In this document: in pieces, positions 17,114 to 25,769 of the stretch | How positions within the stretch are numbered: the first letter of the stretch is position 1 | How the letters are laid out: each line of letters begins with the position of its first letter | From: Streptomyces barringtoniae | Lineage (GTDB): Bacteria; Actinomycetota; Actinomycetes; Streptomycetales; Streptomycetaceae | Direction: 5' to 3' | Length of the DNA: 64,000 nt | Assembly: GCF_020819595.1 (NCBI RefSeq) | Contig: NZ_JAJHNP010000002.1 | Span: 124,001-188,000, forward strand | Position numbers and translations under genes: made by a program | Notes under the pieces: generated by a model | What the model saw: the letters and a program-made list of their open reading frames with translations, nothing else | The model's database searches: none | Told to the model about the DNA's origin: nothing

Positions 17114-17917
17114 TCAGTCCTCTCGGGCGGTGCCGTCGTCGTCGCCGAGCCGGTCCCGGACCACGTCGAACCGTTTCATGCGTTCCAGTACGGCCTCCGC
17201 CGTCGGCCGTTCCATGTCGTCCACGATGCGCCCGTCGGCGAGGAAGAGCACCAGATCGGAGTGGGCGGCGGCGCCGGGGTCGTGGGTGACCATGACCACC
17301 GTCTGCCCCAGATCGTCCACCGCCTCGCGCAGGAAGCCCAGCACCTCCAGTCCGGCTCGCGAGTCGAGGTTGCCGGTCGGCTCGTCGGCGAAGATCAGCT
17401 CCGGCCGGGAGGCCAGCGCCCGCGCGCACGCCACCCGCTGCTGCTGACCGCCGGAGAGCTGGGCGGGCCGGTGCGTGAGCCGGTCGCGCAGGCCGAGCGT
17501 GTCGATGACCTGGTCCAGCCACAGCGGGTCGGGTTTCCGGCCCGCGATGTCCATGGGCAGGGTGATGTTCTCGGCGGCCGTCAGCGTCGGAATGAGGTTG
17601 AACGACTGGAACATGAACCCGATCCGGTCCCGCCTGAGCCGGGTCAGCTCCCGCTCCCTCAGCCCGGTGATCTCGGTGCCGCCCAGCCAGACCTGGCCCG
17701 CCGACACCGTGTCGAGCCCCGCCAGACAGTGCATCAGCGTGGACTTCCCGGACCCCGAGGGCCCCATCACGGCGGTGAAACGGCCGCGCGCTATGTCCAC
17801 GTCCACCGAGTCCAGAGCGATGACGGCCGTCTCGCCGGAGCCGTACGCCTTGGTCAGCGCACGGGCGCGGGCCGCGACGGCGCCGTCCGGTGCGTGCTGC
17901 GCTGCAGGTGTGGACAA
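17114..17917 (-). CDS. ABC transporter ATP-binding protein (LolD/MacB type)
   Basis: A 267-residue ATPase with Walker A GPSGSGKST (about residue 52), Q-loop MFQSFNLIPTLTAAENI, signature LSGGQQQR (about 158), Walker B LIFADEPTGNLDS and H-loop VMVTHDP. The GNLDS D-loop is typical of the LolD/FtsE subfamily that pairs with FtsX-like permeases, and such a permease follows after 4 bases. TTG 17917 was chosen because GGGAGG precedes it by 5 bases. A variable, weakly conserved tail of about 40 residues follows the H-loop region. Cytoplasmic, membrane-associated. Confidence 0.94.
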   Translation of the reverse strand: MSTPAAQHAPDGAVAARARALTKAYGSGETAVIALDSVDVDIARGRFTAVMGPSGSGKSTLMHCLAGLDTVSAGQVWLGGTEITGLRERELTRLRRDRIGFMFQSFNLIPTLTAAENITLPMDIAGRKPDPLWLDQVIDTLGLRDRLTHRPAQLSGGQQQRVACARALASRPELIFADEPTGNLDSRAGLEVLGFLREAVDDLGQTVVMVTHDPGAAAHSDLVLFLADGRIVDDMERPTAEAVLERMKRFDVVRDRLGDDDGTARED

Positions 17918-18034
17918 GACCGCCTCCCGGTCGCCGGAACCGCCCGTCCCGGGCGAGCGTAGGCGACAAGCCGACCCGGCGCACCGGTTCCGCGCGCCCT
18001 TGCTTTGCTAGCACGGCGGCGCTAGCGTCGAGGC

Positions 18035-18280
18035 ATGGCGAAGACCCAGCTGAACGTGCGCGTGGACGAGGGCACCGCCCGCGCGGCCCGCGAACGCGCC
18101 CTGGCCCGTGGCATCAGCGTCAACCGCTACATCGAAGAGCTGGTCAGACAGGACACCGGCGAGGCCGGCCGTACGTTCGTCGAGGCCGCCGCCGACTTCA
18201 TGAAGCAGTACGAGTCCGTGTTCGCCGAGGAGTTCACCGAGACCCGCGGGACCGGCAGCGGCGTCGGGGACGGCCGCTGA
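18035..18280 (+). CDS. Ribbon-helix-helix antitoxin-like protein
   Basis: An 81-residue protein. Residues 1-45 are an RHH/Arc fold (MAKTQLNVRVDEGTARAARE followed by RGISVNRYIEELV), in which the TQLNVRV strand would contact DNA as a dimer. The C-terminal half (FVEAAADFMKQYESVFAEEFTETRG) is acidic and probably wraps a partner. The partner gene starts 4 bases after the stop, the normal order of a type II toxin-antitoxin pair. Streptomyces homologues are annotated as antitoxins of a Fic-family pair. The antitoxin role is inferred from context. Confidence 0.75.
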   Translation: MAKTQLNVRVDEGTARAARERALARGISVNRYIEELVRQDTGEAGRTFVEAAADFMKQYESVFAEEFTETRGTGSGVGDGR

Positions 18281-18284
18281 TCCC

Positions 18285-18659
18285 TTGAACGAGCTCAGCA
18301 TCGACCTCGCCTGGCTCCTCATGCTCGCCGAACAGAAGACGCCCGGGGATCCCCAGGTCACCGACTGGGGCGCGCTGGTCGCCGCCGTCGCCCGGCACCG
18401 CGCCGAGATATTCGGCGTGCCCGTATACGACAACCCGCACGCCCGGGCCGCATCCCTGCTCCAGCTGCTGATCCACCTGCCGGCGCTGGAGCGCTCCAAC
18501 GCGCTGTTCGCCTCGGCGGTCGCCTATGCCTACCTGGTCGCCAGCGGCGAGAAGGTGGCCACCTCGCCCGAGCAGGTGCGGGACCTCGCCCGGCTGGTGA
18601 AGGAGGGCGAGGCCGACGTGGACGACATCGCGCGCGAGCTGCGCCGCTGGAGCCTGTGA
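18285..18659 (+). CDS. Fic/Doc-like toxin component with degenerate active site
   Basis: A 124-residue helical protein starting at TTG 18285. Homologues in Streptomyces are named Fic-family toxin components. The fold-like helices are present (IDLAWLLMLAEQ, HARAASLLQLLIH, ALFASAVAYAYLVASG). However, the catalytic loop HxFx(D/E)GN(G/K)R is not recognisable: the equivalent stretch, residues 64-72, reads HLPALERSN and keeps at most a Glu and the Asn. The AMP- or phosphate-transferring activity is therefore doubtful as read. It could be inactive, regulatory, or use another chemistry. It is coupled to the RHH gene upstream. Confidence 0.7.
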   Translation: MNELSIDLAWLLMLAEQKTPGDPQVTDWGALVAAVARHRAEIFGVPVYDNPHARAASLLQLLIHLPALERSNALFASAVAYAYLVASGEKVATSPEQVRDLARLVKEGEADVDDIARELRRWSL

Positions 18660-18712
18660 GGTCGGTCGTGGCGCGGGGACCCGTCACCGTGGCTGCTGCG
18701 CGAGGCCTGTGA

Positions 18713-19402
18713 TCAGCGTGCGTCCGGCTCGTCCGGCCGCCAGGCGACCCCGAGCGCGCAGTACGAGGACGGAAGCGCCGGGCCGTTCTCCGGCATCAGC
18801 ACCTGCCGCTGCGGGCCGAGCGTGAACCCGGCCTCGCGCAGCGCGGCCACCGGCTGCCGGGCCAGATGACAGCCGCCGGTCAGAGTGGGCCACAGAGTCC
18901 GGTCCAGGGTGCGCTGGGTCGTCGTCATCAGGCGGCCGCCGCCCTGGCCGTGCTCGAAGAACCGCACCTGACCGCCCGGTTTGAGCACCCGTCGGACCTC
19001 GCCCAGCGCGCGTGCCACGTCCCGCACGCTGCACAGCACCAGGGACAGTACGGCCGCGTCGAAGGCCTCGCTCTTGACCGGCAGCGCCTCCGCCGCGCCC
19101 GGCACGACGTCGACCGGGACCTGAGCGCGCAGGGCCGACTCCAGCGCCAACTGCCGCAGCAGCGGCTCCGGTTCGATCGCGACGACCTCCGCGACGGCGC
19201 CCGGATAGTGCGCGAAGTTCAGTCCGTTGCCCGCGCCGATCTCGATCACTCGCCCGGACAGCCCGGCGAGCAGCCGCTGCCGTATTCCGGCCATGCCCAT
19301 CCGGGTCTCGGCGCTCACGCTGTACCGGGCGTAGAAGCGGGCGAACAGGGGGTGGTGGACGGGACTCCGCGCCACCTTGTCGGAGCCGGACAGCAGCCGC
19401 AT
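18713..19402 (-). CDS. Class I SAM-dependent methyltransferase
   Basis: A 229-residue enzyme. Motif I VIEIGAGNGLNFAHYP (about residue 50) binds AdoMet. VVAIEPEP holds the acidic ribose contact, and FDAAVLSLVLCSVRDVARALGEVRRVLKPGGQVRFFEHG covers motifs II and III in the Methyltransf_11 style. ATG 19402 has GGGAGG 7 bases upstream. The C-terminal region after RTLWPTLTGGCHL resembles methyltransferases acting on lipid or quinone-like substrates, but the acceptor is unknown. It is transcribed towards the Fic-like gene. Confidence 0.9.
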   Translation of the reverse strand: MRLLSGSDKVARSPVHHPLFARFYARYSVSAETRMGMAGIRQRLLAGLSGRVIEIGAGNGLNFAHYPGAVAEVVAIEPEPLLRQLALESALRAQVPVDVVPGAAEALPVKSEAFDAAVLSLVLCSVRDVARALGEVRRVLKPGGQVRFFEHGQGGGRLMTTTQRTLDRTLWPTLTGGCHLARQPVAALREAGFTLGPQRQVLMPENGPALPSSYCALGVAWRPDEPDAR

Positions 19403-19493
19403 GGGGAACCTCCCGGAGGGACGGCCTAGGAACAGTGTCCCCCGTAGAAGGCCACCGCACCCCCGGCGCGTGTGCCACTGCGCGGGGACGAGG

Positions 19494-19847
19494 TCAGGCG
19501 GGCTGCCACAGCTCGACCCGATTGCCCTCGGGATCGGTGACCCAGCCGAATCGGCCGACGCCCTCCATGTCCTGCGTCTCTTCGGCCACGTCCGCTCCCT
19601 TGGCGTGCAGTTGCGCGAGCATCGCATCCAGGTCGCGGACCCGGAAGTTGAGCATGGTCTGCTGGTCGCGGGACCCGAAGTAGCCGGTCTCGGACTCGAA
19701 CGTCGCGAACACCGTCGGCCCGGCTCCCTGGCGCCACAGACCGTTCTCGTCGGCGTCCAGGCCCAGGCAGTCGCGGTACCAGGCGCTCAGGGCAGCCGGG
19801 TCGGCAGCCCGCATGAAGTAGCCGCCGATTCCAAGCACACGTTCCAT
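19494..19847 (-). CDS. VOC-family (glyoxalase/bleomycin-resistance fold) protein
   Basis: A 117-residue single VOC domain made of two beta-alpha-beta-beta-beta units (MERVLGIGGYFMRAADPAALSAWY ... TMLNFRVRDLDAMLAQLHAKGADV ... GWVTDPEGNRVELWQPA). The C-terminal Glu in DPEGNRVELW is the usual metal ligand. The family includes glyoxalases, dioxygenases and antibiotic-binding proteins, and this member cannot be assigned. The ribosome site before ATG 19847 is weak (AAGATGG). It lies alone between the methyltransferase and bioD. Confidence 0.85.
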   Translation of the reverse strand: MERVLGIGGYFMRAADPAALSAWYRDCLGLDADENGLWRQGAGPTVFATFESETGYFGSRDQQTMLNFRVRDLDAMLAQLHAKGADVAEETQDMEGVGRFGWVTDPEGNRVELWQPA

Positions 19848-19947
19848 GCCGCCATCTTGCCAGGACGGCGGTCGGAAGGTCGGCCGACGGCGTGGGACGG
19901 GCCGGGATCCGGTGCTGCCCGGCACCGGTCCCGTACACCGTCCCGGT

Positions 19948-20664
19948 CTACGGCGTCACCCGTACCCGGAACGCCTCCGCGTCCCATGTGCCGTCCAGGC
20001 GGGGGGCCAGCCACTCCGGTGCCGCCCTGCGGAAGCCGGGGGGCGGCAGCGCACCCGCCCCGGAGGGGATCGCGCCCAGCAGGGGGGCCGCCGCGACCTC
20101 CGGCAGGTCCGTGACGTTGCAGCGGGTGGCGAGGTCGGGGCAGTCGGGCCAGCTGCCGATCACCACGCCGGCCAACTCCAGGTTCCGCCGGCGCAGTTCG
20201 AGCGCCGTCAGCTCGGTCGTGTTGAGGGTGCCCAGGCCCGCCTGGGCGACCACCAGCACCGGTGCGCCGAGCAGCGCGGCCGCGTCGGCCAGTGTGCCGC
20301 CGGCCGCGTCGAAGCGGACGAGCAGCCCACCCGCCCCCTCGACCAGCACCAGATCGTGCTCGGCGGCCAGCTTGGCCGCCCGGTCGGCCACCTCGTGCGG
20401 GTGGACCGGCGCCATGCCCGCTCGGCGGGCCGCCGTGCCGGGCGCCAACGGCTCGGGATAGCGGGCCAGTTCGGTGGCCGTGACGGGCCCCGCGAGCCGC
20501 GCGACCTCGTCGGCGTCCCCGCGCTCGTCCGGCCGTACACCCGTCTGTGCGGCCTTCAGCACGGCCACCGAGCGCCCGGCCGCGAGCGCCGCGGCGGCGA
20601 CGGCGGCGGTGGTGACGGTCTTGCCGACCTCCGTACCCGTGCCCGTGATCACCAGTACCGGCAT
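19948..20664 (-). CDS. bioD: Dethiobiotin synthetase
   Basis: A 238-residue ATP-dependent enzyme that closes the ureido ring of dethiobiotin from DAPA and CO2. The P-loop is GTGTEVGKT (residues about 8-16), and switch-like motifs KAAQTG and EGAGGLLVRFD match the BioD family. Its ATG is one base after the bioA stop, so translation is coupled in the order bioB-bioA-bioD. The protein is the last step before BioB in the pathway and the last gene of the operon. Confidence 0.96.
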   Translation of the reverse strand: MPVLVITGTGTEVGKTVTTAAVAAAALAAGRSVAVLKAAQTGVRPDERGDADEVARLAGPVTATELARYPEPLAPGTAARRAGMAPVHPHEVADRAAKLAAEHDLVLVEGAGGLLVRFDAAGGTLADAAALLGAPVLVVAQAGLGTLNTTELTALELRRRNLELAGVVIGSWPDCPDLATRCNVTDLPEVAAAPLLGAIPSGAGALPPPGFRRAAPEWLAPRLDGTWDAEAFRVRVTP

Positions 20665-20665
20665 G

Positions 20666-21955
20666 TCATCCCTCCCGCGCCGCGGCGCACACCGCGCGCG
20701 CGATCCTTGCCACATCCTCGTCCGAGGTGATGTACGGCGGCATCGTGTAGATCAGGTCGCGGAACGGGCGCAGCCACACGCCCTCCCGCACGGCGGCCGC
20801 GGTCGCCGCGGCCATGTCCACCTCGTGGCCGAGCTGGACGACGCCGATCGCCCCGAGGACGCGGACGTCGCGGACGCCGGGCAGCTCGCGAGCCGGCGAC
20901 AGGCCCTCCCACAGGCCCGCCTCGATGCGTTTGACCTCCGCCCGCCAGTCCTGGCCCAGCAGCAGTTCGATGGACGCGCAGGCCACGGCCGCCGCCAGCG
21001 GGTTGCCCATGAACGTCGGTCCGTGCGCGAGCACCGGCACCTCGCCCCGCGAGATGCCGTCGGCGACCCGCGCGGTGCACAGCGTGGCCGCCAGCGTCAG
21101 ATAGCCGCCGGTCAGCGCCTTGCCCACACACATCACGTCCGGGGTGACGTCCGCGTGCTCAGCCGCGAACAGCGCGCCGGTACGGCCGAAGCCGGTCGCG
21201 ATCTCGTCGAAGACGAGCAGCACGTCGTGCGCGTCGCAGGCCTCGCGCAGCACCCGGAGGTACGCGGGCGAGTGGAAGCGCATCCCGCCCGCGCCCTGCA
21301 CCACCGGCTCCACGATCACCGCGGCCAGCTCCTCCGCGTGGCGGCCGATCAGTGCGCGCAGATGGTCGGCGTACGACTCCTCGTACTCGGTCGGCGGTGC
21401 GTCGGCGAACAACTGGTGCGGCAGCACGCCCGACCACAGCGCGTGCATCCCGCCCTCGGGGTCGCACACCGACATCGGGTTCCAGGTGTCGCCGTGGTAG
21501 CCGCCCCGCCAGGTCAGCAGCCGCTGCTTGCCGGGCCGGCCGAGGGAGCGCCAGTACTGCAGGCACATCTTCACCGCGACCTCGACCGACACCGAACCGG
21601 AGTCGGCCAGGAACACGTGCTCCAGGTCCTTTGGTGACATGTCGACAAGGTGCTTCGCGAGCCGTACGGCGGGCTCGTGCGTGAGCCCGCCGAACATCAC
21701 ATGGCTCATCCGCCCGAGCTGGTCGTGGGCCGCCTCGTTGAGGACCGGGTGGTTGTAGCCGTGGATCGCCGACCACCAGGAGGACATGCCGTCCACCAGC
21801 TCGGCCGAGCCGTCGGCGAGCCGCAGCCGGACCCCGCTCGCCGACTCCACGACGAGTGGTTCGGCACGTCCGGGCATCGGGCCGTACGGATGCCACACAT
21901 GCCGTCGGTCCAGCTCCAGCAGCTCGGGGACGCTCAGGCCGGGCAGATCAGGCAT
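20666..21955 (-). CDS. bioA: Adenosylmethionine-8-amino-7-oxononanoate aminotransferase
   Basis: A 429-residue PLP class III aminotransferase making DAPA from KAPA with AdoMet as amino donor. Visible motifs: the HVWHPYGPM substrate region at the N-terminus, [34 protein letters not shown], and the PLP lysine in [29 protein letters not shown] completes the class signature. Its start overlaps the bioB end by 8 bases. Length is normal. Confidence 0.97.
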   Translation of the reverse strand: MPDLPGLSVPELLELDRRHVWHPYGPMPGRAEPLVVESASGVRLRLADGSAELVDGMSSWWSAIHGYNHPVLNEAAHDQLGRMSHVMFGGLTHEPAVRLAKHLVDMSPKDLEHVFLADSGSVSVEVAVKMCLQYWRSLGRPGKQRLLTWRGGYHGDTWNPMSVCDPEGGMHALWSGVLPHQLFADAPPTEYEESYADHLRALIGRHAEELAAVIVEPVVQGAGGMRFHSPAYLRVLREACDAHDVLLVFDEIATGFGRTGALFAAEHADVTPDVMCVGKALTGGYLTLAATLCTARVADGISRGEVPVLAHGPTFMGNPLAAAVACASIELLLGQDWRAEVKRIEAGLWEGLSPARELPGVRDVRVLGAIGVVQLGHEVDMAAATAAAVREGVWLRPFRDLIYTMPPYITSDEDVARIARAVCAAAREG

Positions 21956-23147
21956 TGGGCGCGAGGTCCGTTCCGGCGCCCCGGCGACGCACGGCCACCA
22001 GGTCGGTGCGCGGCTCCTGCGTGGCGGGCGCGGCCGCCGTACCGCCCAGGTCCCCGCCCTCGTGGCCGCACGCGCCCGTGCCCTCGTGCGAGCCGCAGCC
22101 CTGGTGCGAGCCGCAGACCGATCCGCAGCCGGCCGCGGCCTCGACCCGGTGCTCCGGCAGCGTCACCTCGCCGGCGCCCTCCACCTCGAACCCGGCGTCC
22201 GCGATCATCTCCAGGTCGGCCTTGCCGGCCTGGCCCTCGCTGGTCAGGTAGTCGCCGAGGAAGATGGAGTTGGCCAGGTGCAGCGCGAGCGGCTGCATCG
22301 TGCGCAGGTGGACCTCGCGGCCGCCCGCGATCCGGACCTCCACGTCGGGGCAGACGAACCGGACCATGGCGAGGATCCGCAGACAGCGCTGCGGGGTGAG
22401 GTTCCACTCCTTGGCCAGCGGGGTGCCCTCGAAGGGGATGAGGAAGTTCACCGGCACCGAGTCCGGGTCCAGTTCGCGCAGCGAGAACACCACGTCGACC
22501 AGGTCCTCGTCGCTCTCGCCCATGCCCGCGATCAGACCGGAGCAGGCGGACAGGCCGGCCGCGTGCGCCTTCTGCACTGTTTCCACCCGGTCGGCGTACG
22601 TGTGCGTGGTCGTGATGTCCGCGTACGTCCCCTCGGACGTGTTGAGATTGTGGTTGTAGGCGTCCGCGCCCGCCTCGCGCAACCGCTCGGCCTGGCCGTC
22701 GGAGAGCAGGCCGAGGCAGGCGCACACCTCGACTTGCTCGTTCTGCTCCTTGATGGTCCGGATGGTCTCCGAGACCCGGTCCACGTCCCGGTCCGTGGGA
22801 CCGCGCCCGCTGGCCACCAGACAGACCCGCTTTGCGCCGCCCGCGAGGCCCGCGGCGGCCGCCTGGGAGGCCTCGTCGGGCTTGAGCCAGGTGTACTTCA
22901 GGATGCCGGCCGTCGAGCCGAGCCGCTGGGAGCAGTAGGAGCAGTCCTCAGGGCACAGACCCGACTTGAGGTTCACCAGATAATTGAGTTTCACGCGTCG
23001 CCCGAACCAGTGCCGGCGCACCTTTCCGGCCGCGGCCACCACATCGAGCACGTCGTCGTCGGAGGTGGCCAGAACGGCGAGCGCTTCCTCGCGGGTCGGC
23101 AGCTCGCGCCGAAGCCCCTTGTCCACCAGCGTGTTCAGCAGGTCCAT
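21948..23147 (-). CDS. bioB: Biotin synthase with Cys/His-rich C-terminal tail
   Basis: A 399-residue radical-SAM enzyme that inserts sulfur into dethiobiotin. The radical cluster motif is CPEDCSYC (about residue 64). The [2Fe-2S] ligands ([24 protein letters not shown]) and the YNHNLNTSE block are present. After the normal end of BioB, about residue 340, there is a tail containing [20 protein letters not shown] and further His/Gly residues, which could bind metal. ATG 23147 ([16 protein letters not shown]) is chosen by homology, and the ribosome site is weak. First gene of bioBAD, divergent from bioF. Confidence 0.96.
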   Translation of the reverse strand: MDLLNTLVDKGLRRELPTREEALAVLATSDDDVLDVVAAAGKVRRHWFGRRVKLNYLVNLKSGLCPEDCSYCSQRLGSTAGILKYTWLKPDEASQAAAAGLAGGAKRVCLVASGRGPTDRDVDRVSETIRTIKEQNEQVEVCACLGLLSDGQAERLREAGADAYNHNLNTSEGTYADITTTHTYADRVETVQKAHAAGLSACSGLIAGMGESDEDLVDVVFSLRELDPDSVPVNFLIPFEGTPLAKEWNLTPQRCLRILAMVRFVCPDVEVRIAGGREVHLRTMQPLALHLANSIFLGDYLTSEGQAGKADLEMIADAGFEVEGAGEVTLPEHRVEAAAGCGSVCGSHQGCGSHEGTGACGHEGGDLGGTAAAPATQEPRTDLVAVRRRGAGTDLAPNA

Positions 23148-23215
23148 GAGGCCTGATCCTGTCCTACGGGACCGCCCCGGGCCAAGGAGAGTTTGCACAA
23201 CGGAGACGGATCACC

Positions 23216-23233
23216 GTGTGGGTATTGCCACAC
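23216..23233. promoter_or_regulatory. Inverted repeat between bioB and bioF
   Basis: GTGTGG-(6)-CCACAC, perfect 6-base arms with spacer GTATTG, lies 68 bases before bioB and 61 bases before bioF. Its position in the shared promoter region makes it a candidate operator for a biotin regulator. It does not match the corynebacterial BioQ consensus TGAAC-N3-GTTAC. Confidence 0.4.
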
Positions 23234-23294
23234 CCTGGGTGGCTGGTCGTGCCGCTAGGGTCTGTCCGCTACCTACAAAAGCCCCGGAGGACCC

Positions 23295-24422
23295 ATGGCG
23301 TTCGGCTGGATCGACGAGCAGGCCGAGGCGCGCCGCCGCGCCGGACTCGTACGCACCCTGCGCCCGCGCCCCGCCGACTCAGCCCTGCTGGACCTGGCGA
23401 GCAACGACTACCTGGGCCTCGCCCACCACCCCGAGGTCACCGAGGGGGCCGCCCGGGCCGCCCGGACCTGGGGCGGCGGCTCGACCGGCTCCCGGCTCGT
23501 CACCGGCACCACCGAACTGCACACCGAGCTGGAGCGCGAGCTGGCCGCCTTCTGCGGCTTCGAGGCGGCGCTGGTCTTCTCCTCCGGTTACGCCGCAAAC
23601 CTGGCCGCGGTCACCGCGCTCGGTCCGCACGGCTCGCTCATCGTCTCCGACGCGGGCAACCACGCCTCCCTCATCGACGGCTGCCGGCTCGCCCGGGCTG
23701 AGCGGCAGGTCGTCGGGCACGCCGATCCCGAGGCGGTGCGCAAGGCTCTGGCCGGCCATCAGGGGCCGGCGATCGTCGTGTCCGACACCGTGTTCTCGGT
23801 GGACGGCGACCGGGCGCCGCTGGCCGAGCTGGCCGAGGCGTGCCGGGAGCACGGCGCGGGACTGGTCGTGGACGACGCGCACGGGCTCGGGGTGCTGGGC
23901 GACGGCGGCCGGGGCGCGCCGTACGCGGCCGGTCTCGCGGGCTCCGCGGACGTGGTGGTCACGGCCACCCTGTCCAAGTCGCTGGGCAGTCAGGGCGGGG
24001 TGGTGCTCGGCCCGGCGCGGGTGATCGACCATCTGGTCAACGCGGCCCGGACCTTCATCTTCGACACGGGCCTCGCCCCGGCGGCGGCCGGCGCGGCGCT
24101 CGCCGCACTGCGGCTGCTCGTCCGCGAACCGGAGCGCGCGGCGCGTGCCCGTGCGGTGGCCGCGGACCTGCACACACGGCTGACCGCCGCGGGCCTGGAC
24201 GCGGTGCGCCCGGACGCCGCGGTGGTCTCCGTGCGGGCTCCGTCCCCGGAGCAGGCGGTGCGCTGGGCGGCCGACTGCCGTACCGCGGGGCTGGCCGTGG
24301 GCTGCTTCCGTCCTCCTTCCGTGCCCGACGGCATCTCACGGCTGCGGCTGACCGCCCGCGCGGACCTGTCCGGGGCCGAGATCGAACGCGCTGTACGTGT
24401 GATCGGCGAAACGCGACCATGA
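23295..24422 (+). CDS. bioF: 8-amino-7-oxononanoate synthase
   Basis: A 375-residue PLP enzyme of the alpha-oxoamine synthase family that condenses pimeloyl-ACP/CoA with alanine to KAPA, the first ring-building step of biotin. Motifs: LASNDYLGLAHHPEV, GGGSTGSRLVTGTTELHTELERELA, VVDDAHGLGVLG, and the PLP lysine in VTATLSKSLGSQGG (about residue 234). ATG 23295 follows CCGGAGGACCC. It is divergent from bioBAD, so all four late biotin genes share one 148-base control region. No bioC, bioH or bioW is in the window. Confidence 0.97.
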   Translation: MAFGWIDEQAEARRRAGLVRTLRPRPADSALLDLASNDYLGLAHHPEVTEGAARAARTWGGGSTGSRLVTGTTELHTELERELAAFCGFEAALVFSSGYAANLAAVTALGPHGSLIVSDAGNHASLIDGCRLARAERQVVGHADPEAVRKALAGHQGPAIVVSDTVFSVDGDRAPLAELAEACREHGAGLVVDDAHGLGVLGDGGRGAPYAAGLAGSADVVVTATLSKSLGSQGGVVLGPARVIDHLVNAARTFIFDTGLAPAAAGAALAALRLLVREPERAARARAVAADLHTRLTAAGLDAVRPDAAVVSVRAPSPEQAVRWAADCRTAGLAVGCFRPPSVPDGISRLRLTARADLSGAEIERAVRVIGETRP

Positions 24423-24464
24423 GTCGGCGTGACACGGCCGTGCTTCGCGCGCGGTCGACTTCGG

Positions 24465-24686
24465 TCAGAGGGTGGTGAGGAATCCGGTCCAGCTCGCGGC
24501 GGAGAAGAGCAGCGCGGGTCCGGCCGGGTTCTTGGAGTCGCGCACGGCGAGCAGTCCGGCCCCGGGGCCGGAGCGCGGCCGGGCCGTCTCCACGCAGTTG
24601 TTGGCTCCCGTGCTGTGGCTGCTGCGCAGCCAGCGCACGTCGTGCAGGTCAGTACTGGCAGGGACGTTCCGAGGCAGTGCTGACAT
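24465..24686 (-). CDS. DUF397 small protein of a WhiJ-type module
   Basis: A 73-residue DUF397 protein (LHDVRWLRSSHSTGANNCVETARPRSGPGAGLLAVRDSKNPAGPALLFSAASW, given here as the span from about residue 13 to 65). AAGGAGG lies 5 bases before ATG 24686 and overlaps the stop of the XRE gene. DUF397 proteins in Streptomyces are small partners of WhiJ-like XRE regulators and affect sporulation or antibiotic timing. The partner gene is directly upstream and a HATPase gene is divergent, the classical trio. Confidence 0.88.
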   Translation of the reverse strand: MSALPRNVPASTDLHDVRWLRSSHSTGANNCVETARPRSGPGAGLLAVRDSKNPAGPALLFSAASWTGFLTTL

Positions 24687-24695
24687 GGTGCCTCC

Positions 24696-25556
24696 TTACG
24701 CGCCGTCACCTATCCCGGCGATGTAGTCCAACGTTTCCTCGGGTGAAAGGGCGTGCATCCGAAGGGTGTCGAAGGCCTCCGAGTAGGCCATGAGGTCTTC
24801 TTTCCGCTCCAGGTAGAGGCTACTCGTCAACTGGTCAAGAACAACCACGTCCAGATCAGAAGTACTCGGAAATGAGAAGATAACGAAAGGCCCGGTGAGG
24901 CCGACATGCGCTCCGGCACCGAACGGCAGTACCTGGAGCCGGACTTGGGGCAGCCGGGCCGCCTCCGTCAGCCGCTCCAGCTGCCGGGCCATCACCTCGG
25001 GCCCGCCGACCTCGCGCCGCAGCACCGCCTCGTCCAGCACCGCGCTCAGCACCAGCGGCGGGTGGGCGCGGAGCACGTCCTGCCTGGCCAACCGCACCTC
25101 CACCAGTGCGTCCAGGCCCTCCTCGTCCAGGTCCTTCACGGCCGCCCGGGTCACCGCGCGGGCGTACTCGGGCGTCTGCAGCAGGCCGGGTACGACCGTG
25201 GTCTCCAGGGTGCGCATCGTGCACGCCTGCGACTCCAGGCTGATGAAGTCCCGGTACGTGGGCGGCAGCACCCCGCGATAGGCGTGCCACCAGCAGTGCC
25301 GGTCGCCCGTCCCCTCGGAACCCGCCAGCATCAGCAGCAGTTCGCGCAGTTGCCGGTCCCGCACCTCGTAGGCGTCGAGAAGTAAGCGCACATCGGCCGG
25401 CTTCACACCACTGGCACCGGTCTCGATTCGGCTGACCTTCGACTGGTGCCAGCCGACCAGCCGGGCCGCCTCACCGCTCGTGAGCCCCGCACCGGTACGC
25501 AGCGTGCGCAGTTCGGCGCCCAGTTTGCGGCGGCGCACTGCCGGCCCGTTCTGCAT
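24696..25556 (-). CDS. XRE-family regulator with DUF5753 domain (WhiJ-like)
   Basis: A 286-residue regulator. Residues about 10-65 form an XRE helix-turn-helix (LGAELRTLRTGAGLTSGEAARLVGWHQSKVSRIETGASGVK). The rest is DUF5753 (YRDFISLESQACTMRTLETTVVPGLLQTPEYARAV ... MARQLERLTEAARLPQVRLQVLPFGAGAHVGLTGPFVIF). This arrangement is that of WhiJ and its many paralogues, which are thought to repress development genes until relieved by the DUF397 partner. The two are translationally close (stop and ribosome site overlap). The ligand of DUF5753 is unknown. Confidence 0.9.
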   Translation of the reverse strand: MQNGPAVRRRKLGAELRTLRTGAGLTSGEAARLVGWHQSKVSRIETGASGVKPADVRLLLDAYEVRDRQLRELLLMLAGSEGTGDRHCWWHAYRGVLPPTYRDFISLESQACTMRTLETTVVPGLLQTPEYARAVTRAAVKDLDEEGLDALVEVRLARQDVLRAHPPLVLSAVLDEAVLRREVGGPEVMARQLERLTEAARLPQVRLQVLPFGAGAHVGLTGPFVIFSFPSTSDLDVVVLDQLTSSLYLERKEDLMAYSEAFDTLRMHALSPEETLDYIAGIGDGA

Positions 25557-25769
25557 GGGCTCCTCCTTACTCCTTCCGGGCCGCCCAAATACGGTCTCGC
25601 GTCGTAGAGTTCACCGCTTTGGGCGACAGATATATGCACATCTTGGTGGATCGCTCCCCGTGACCGGTCCCGTGATGGCAGTCTGACGAGCGAGCACCAG
25701 TCCGGGACCGTACTCGACCATCCGGCTCCGTGTCGGACTGCGGTCCCGCCGGAAAGGGACGACGTCGCC

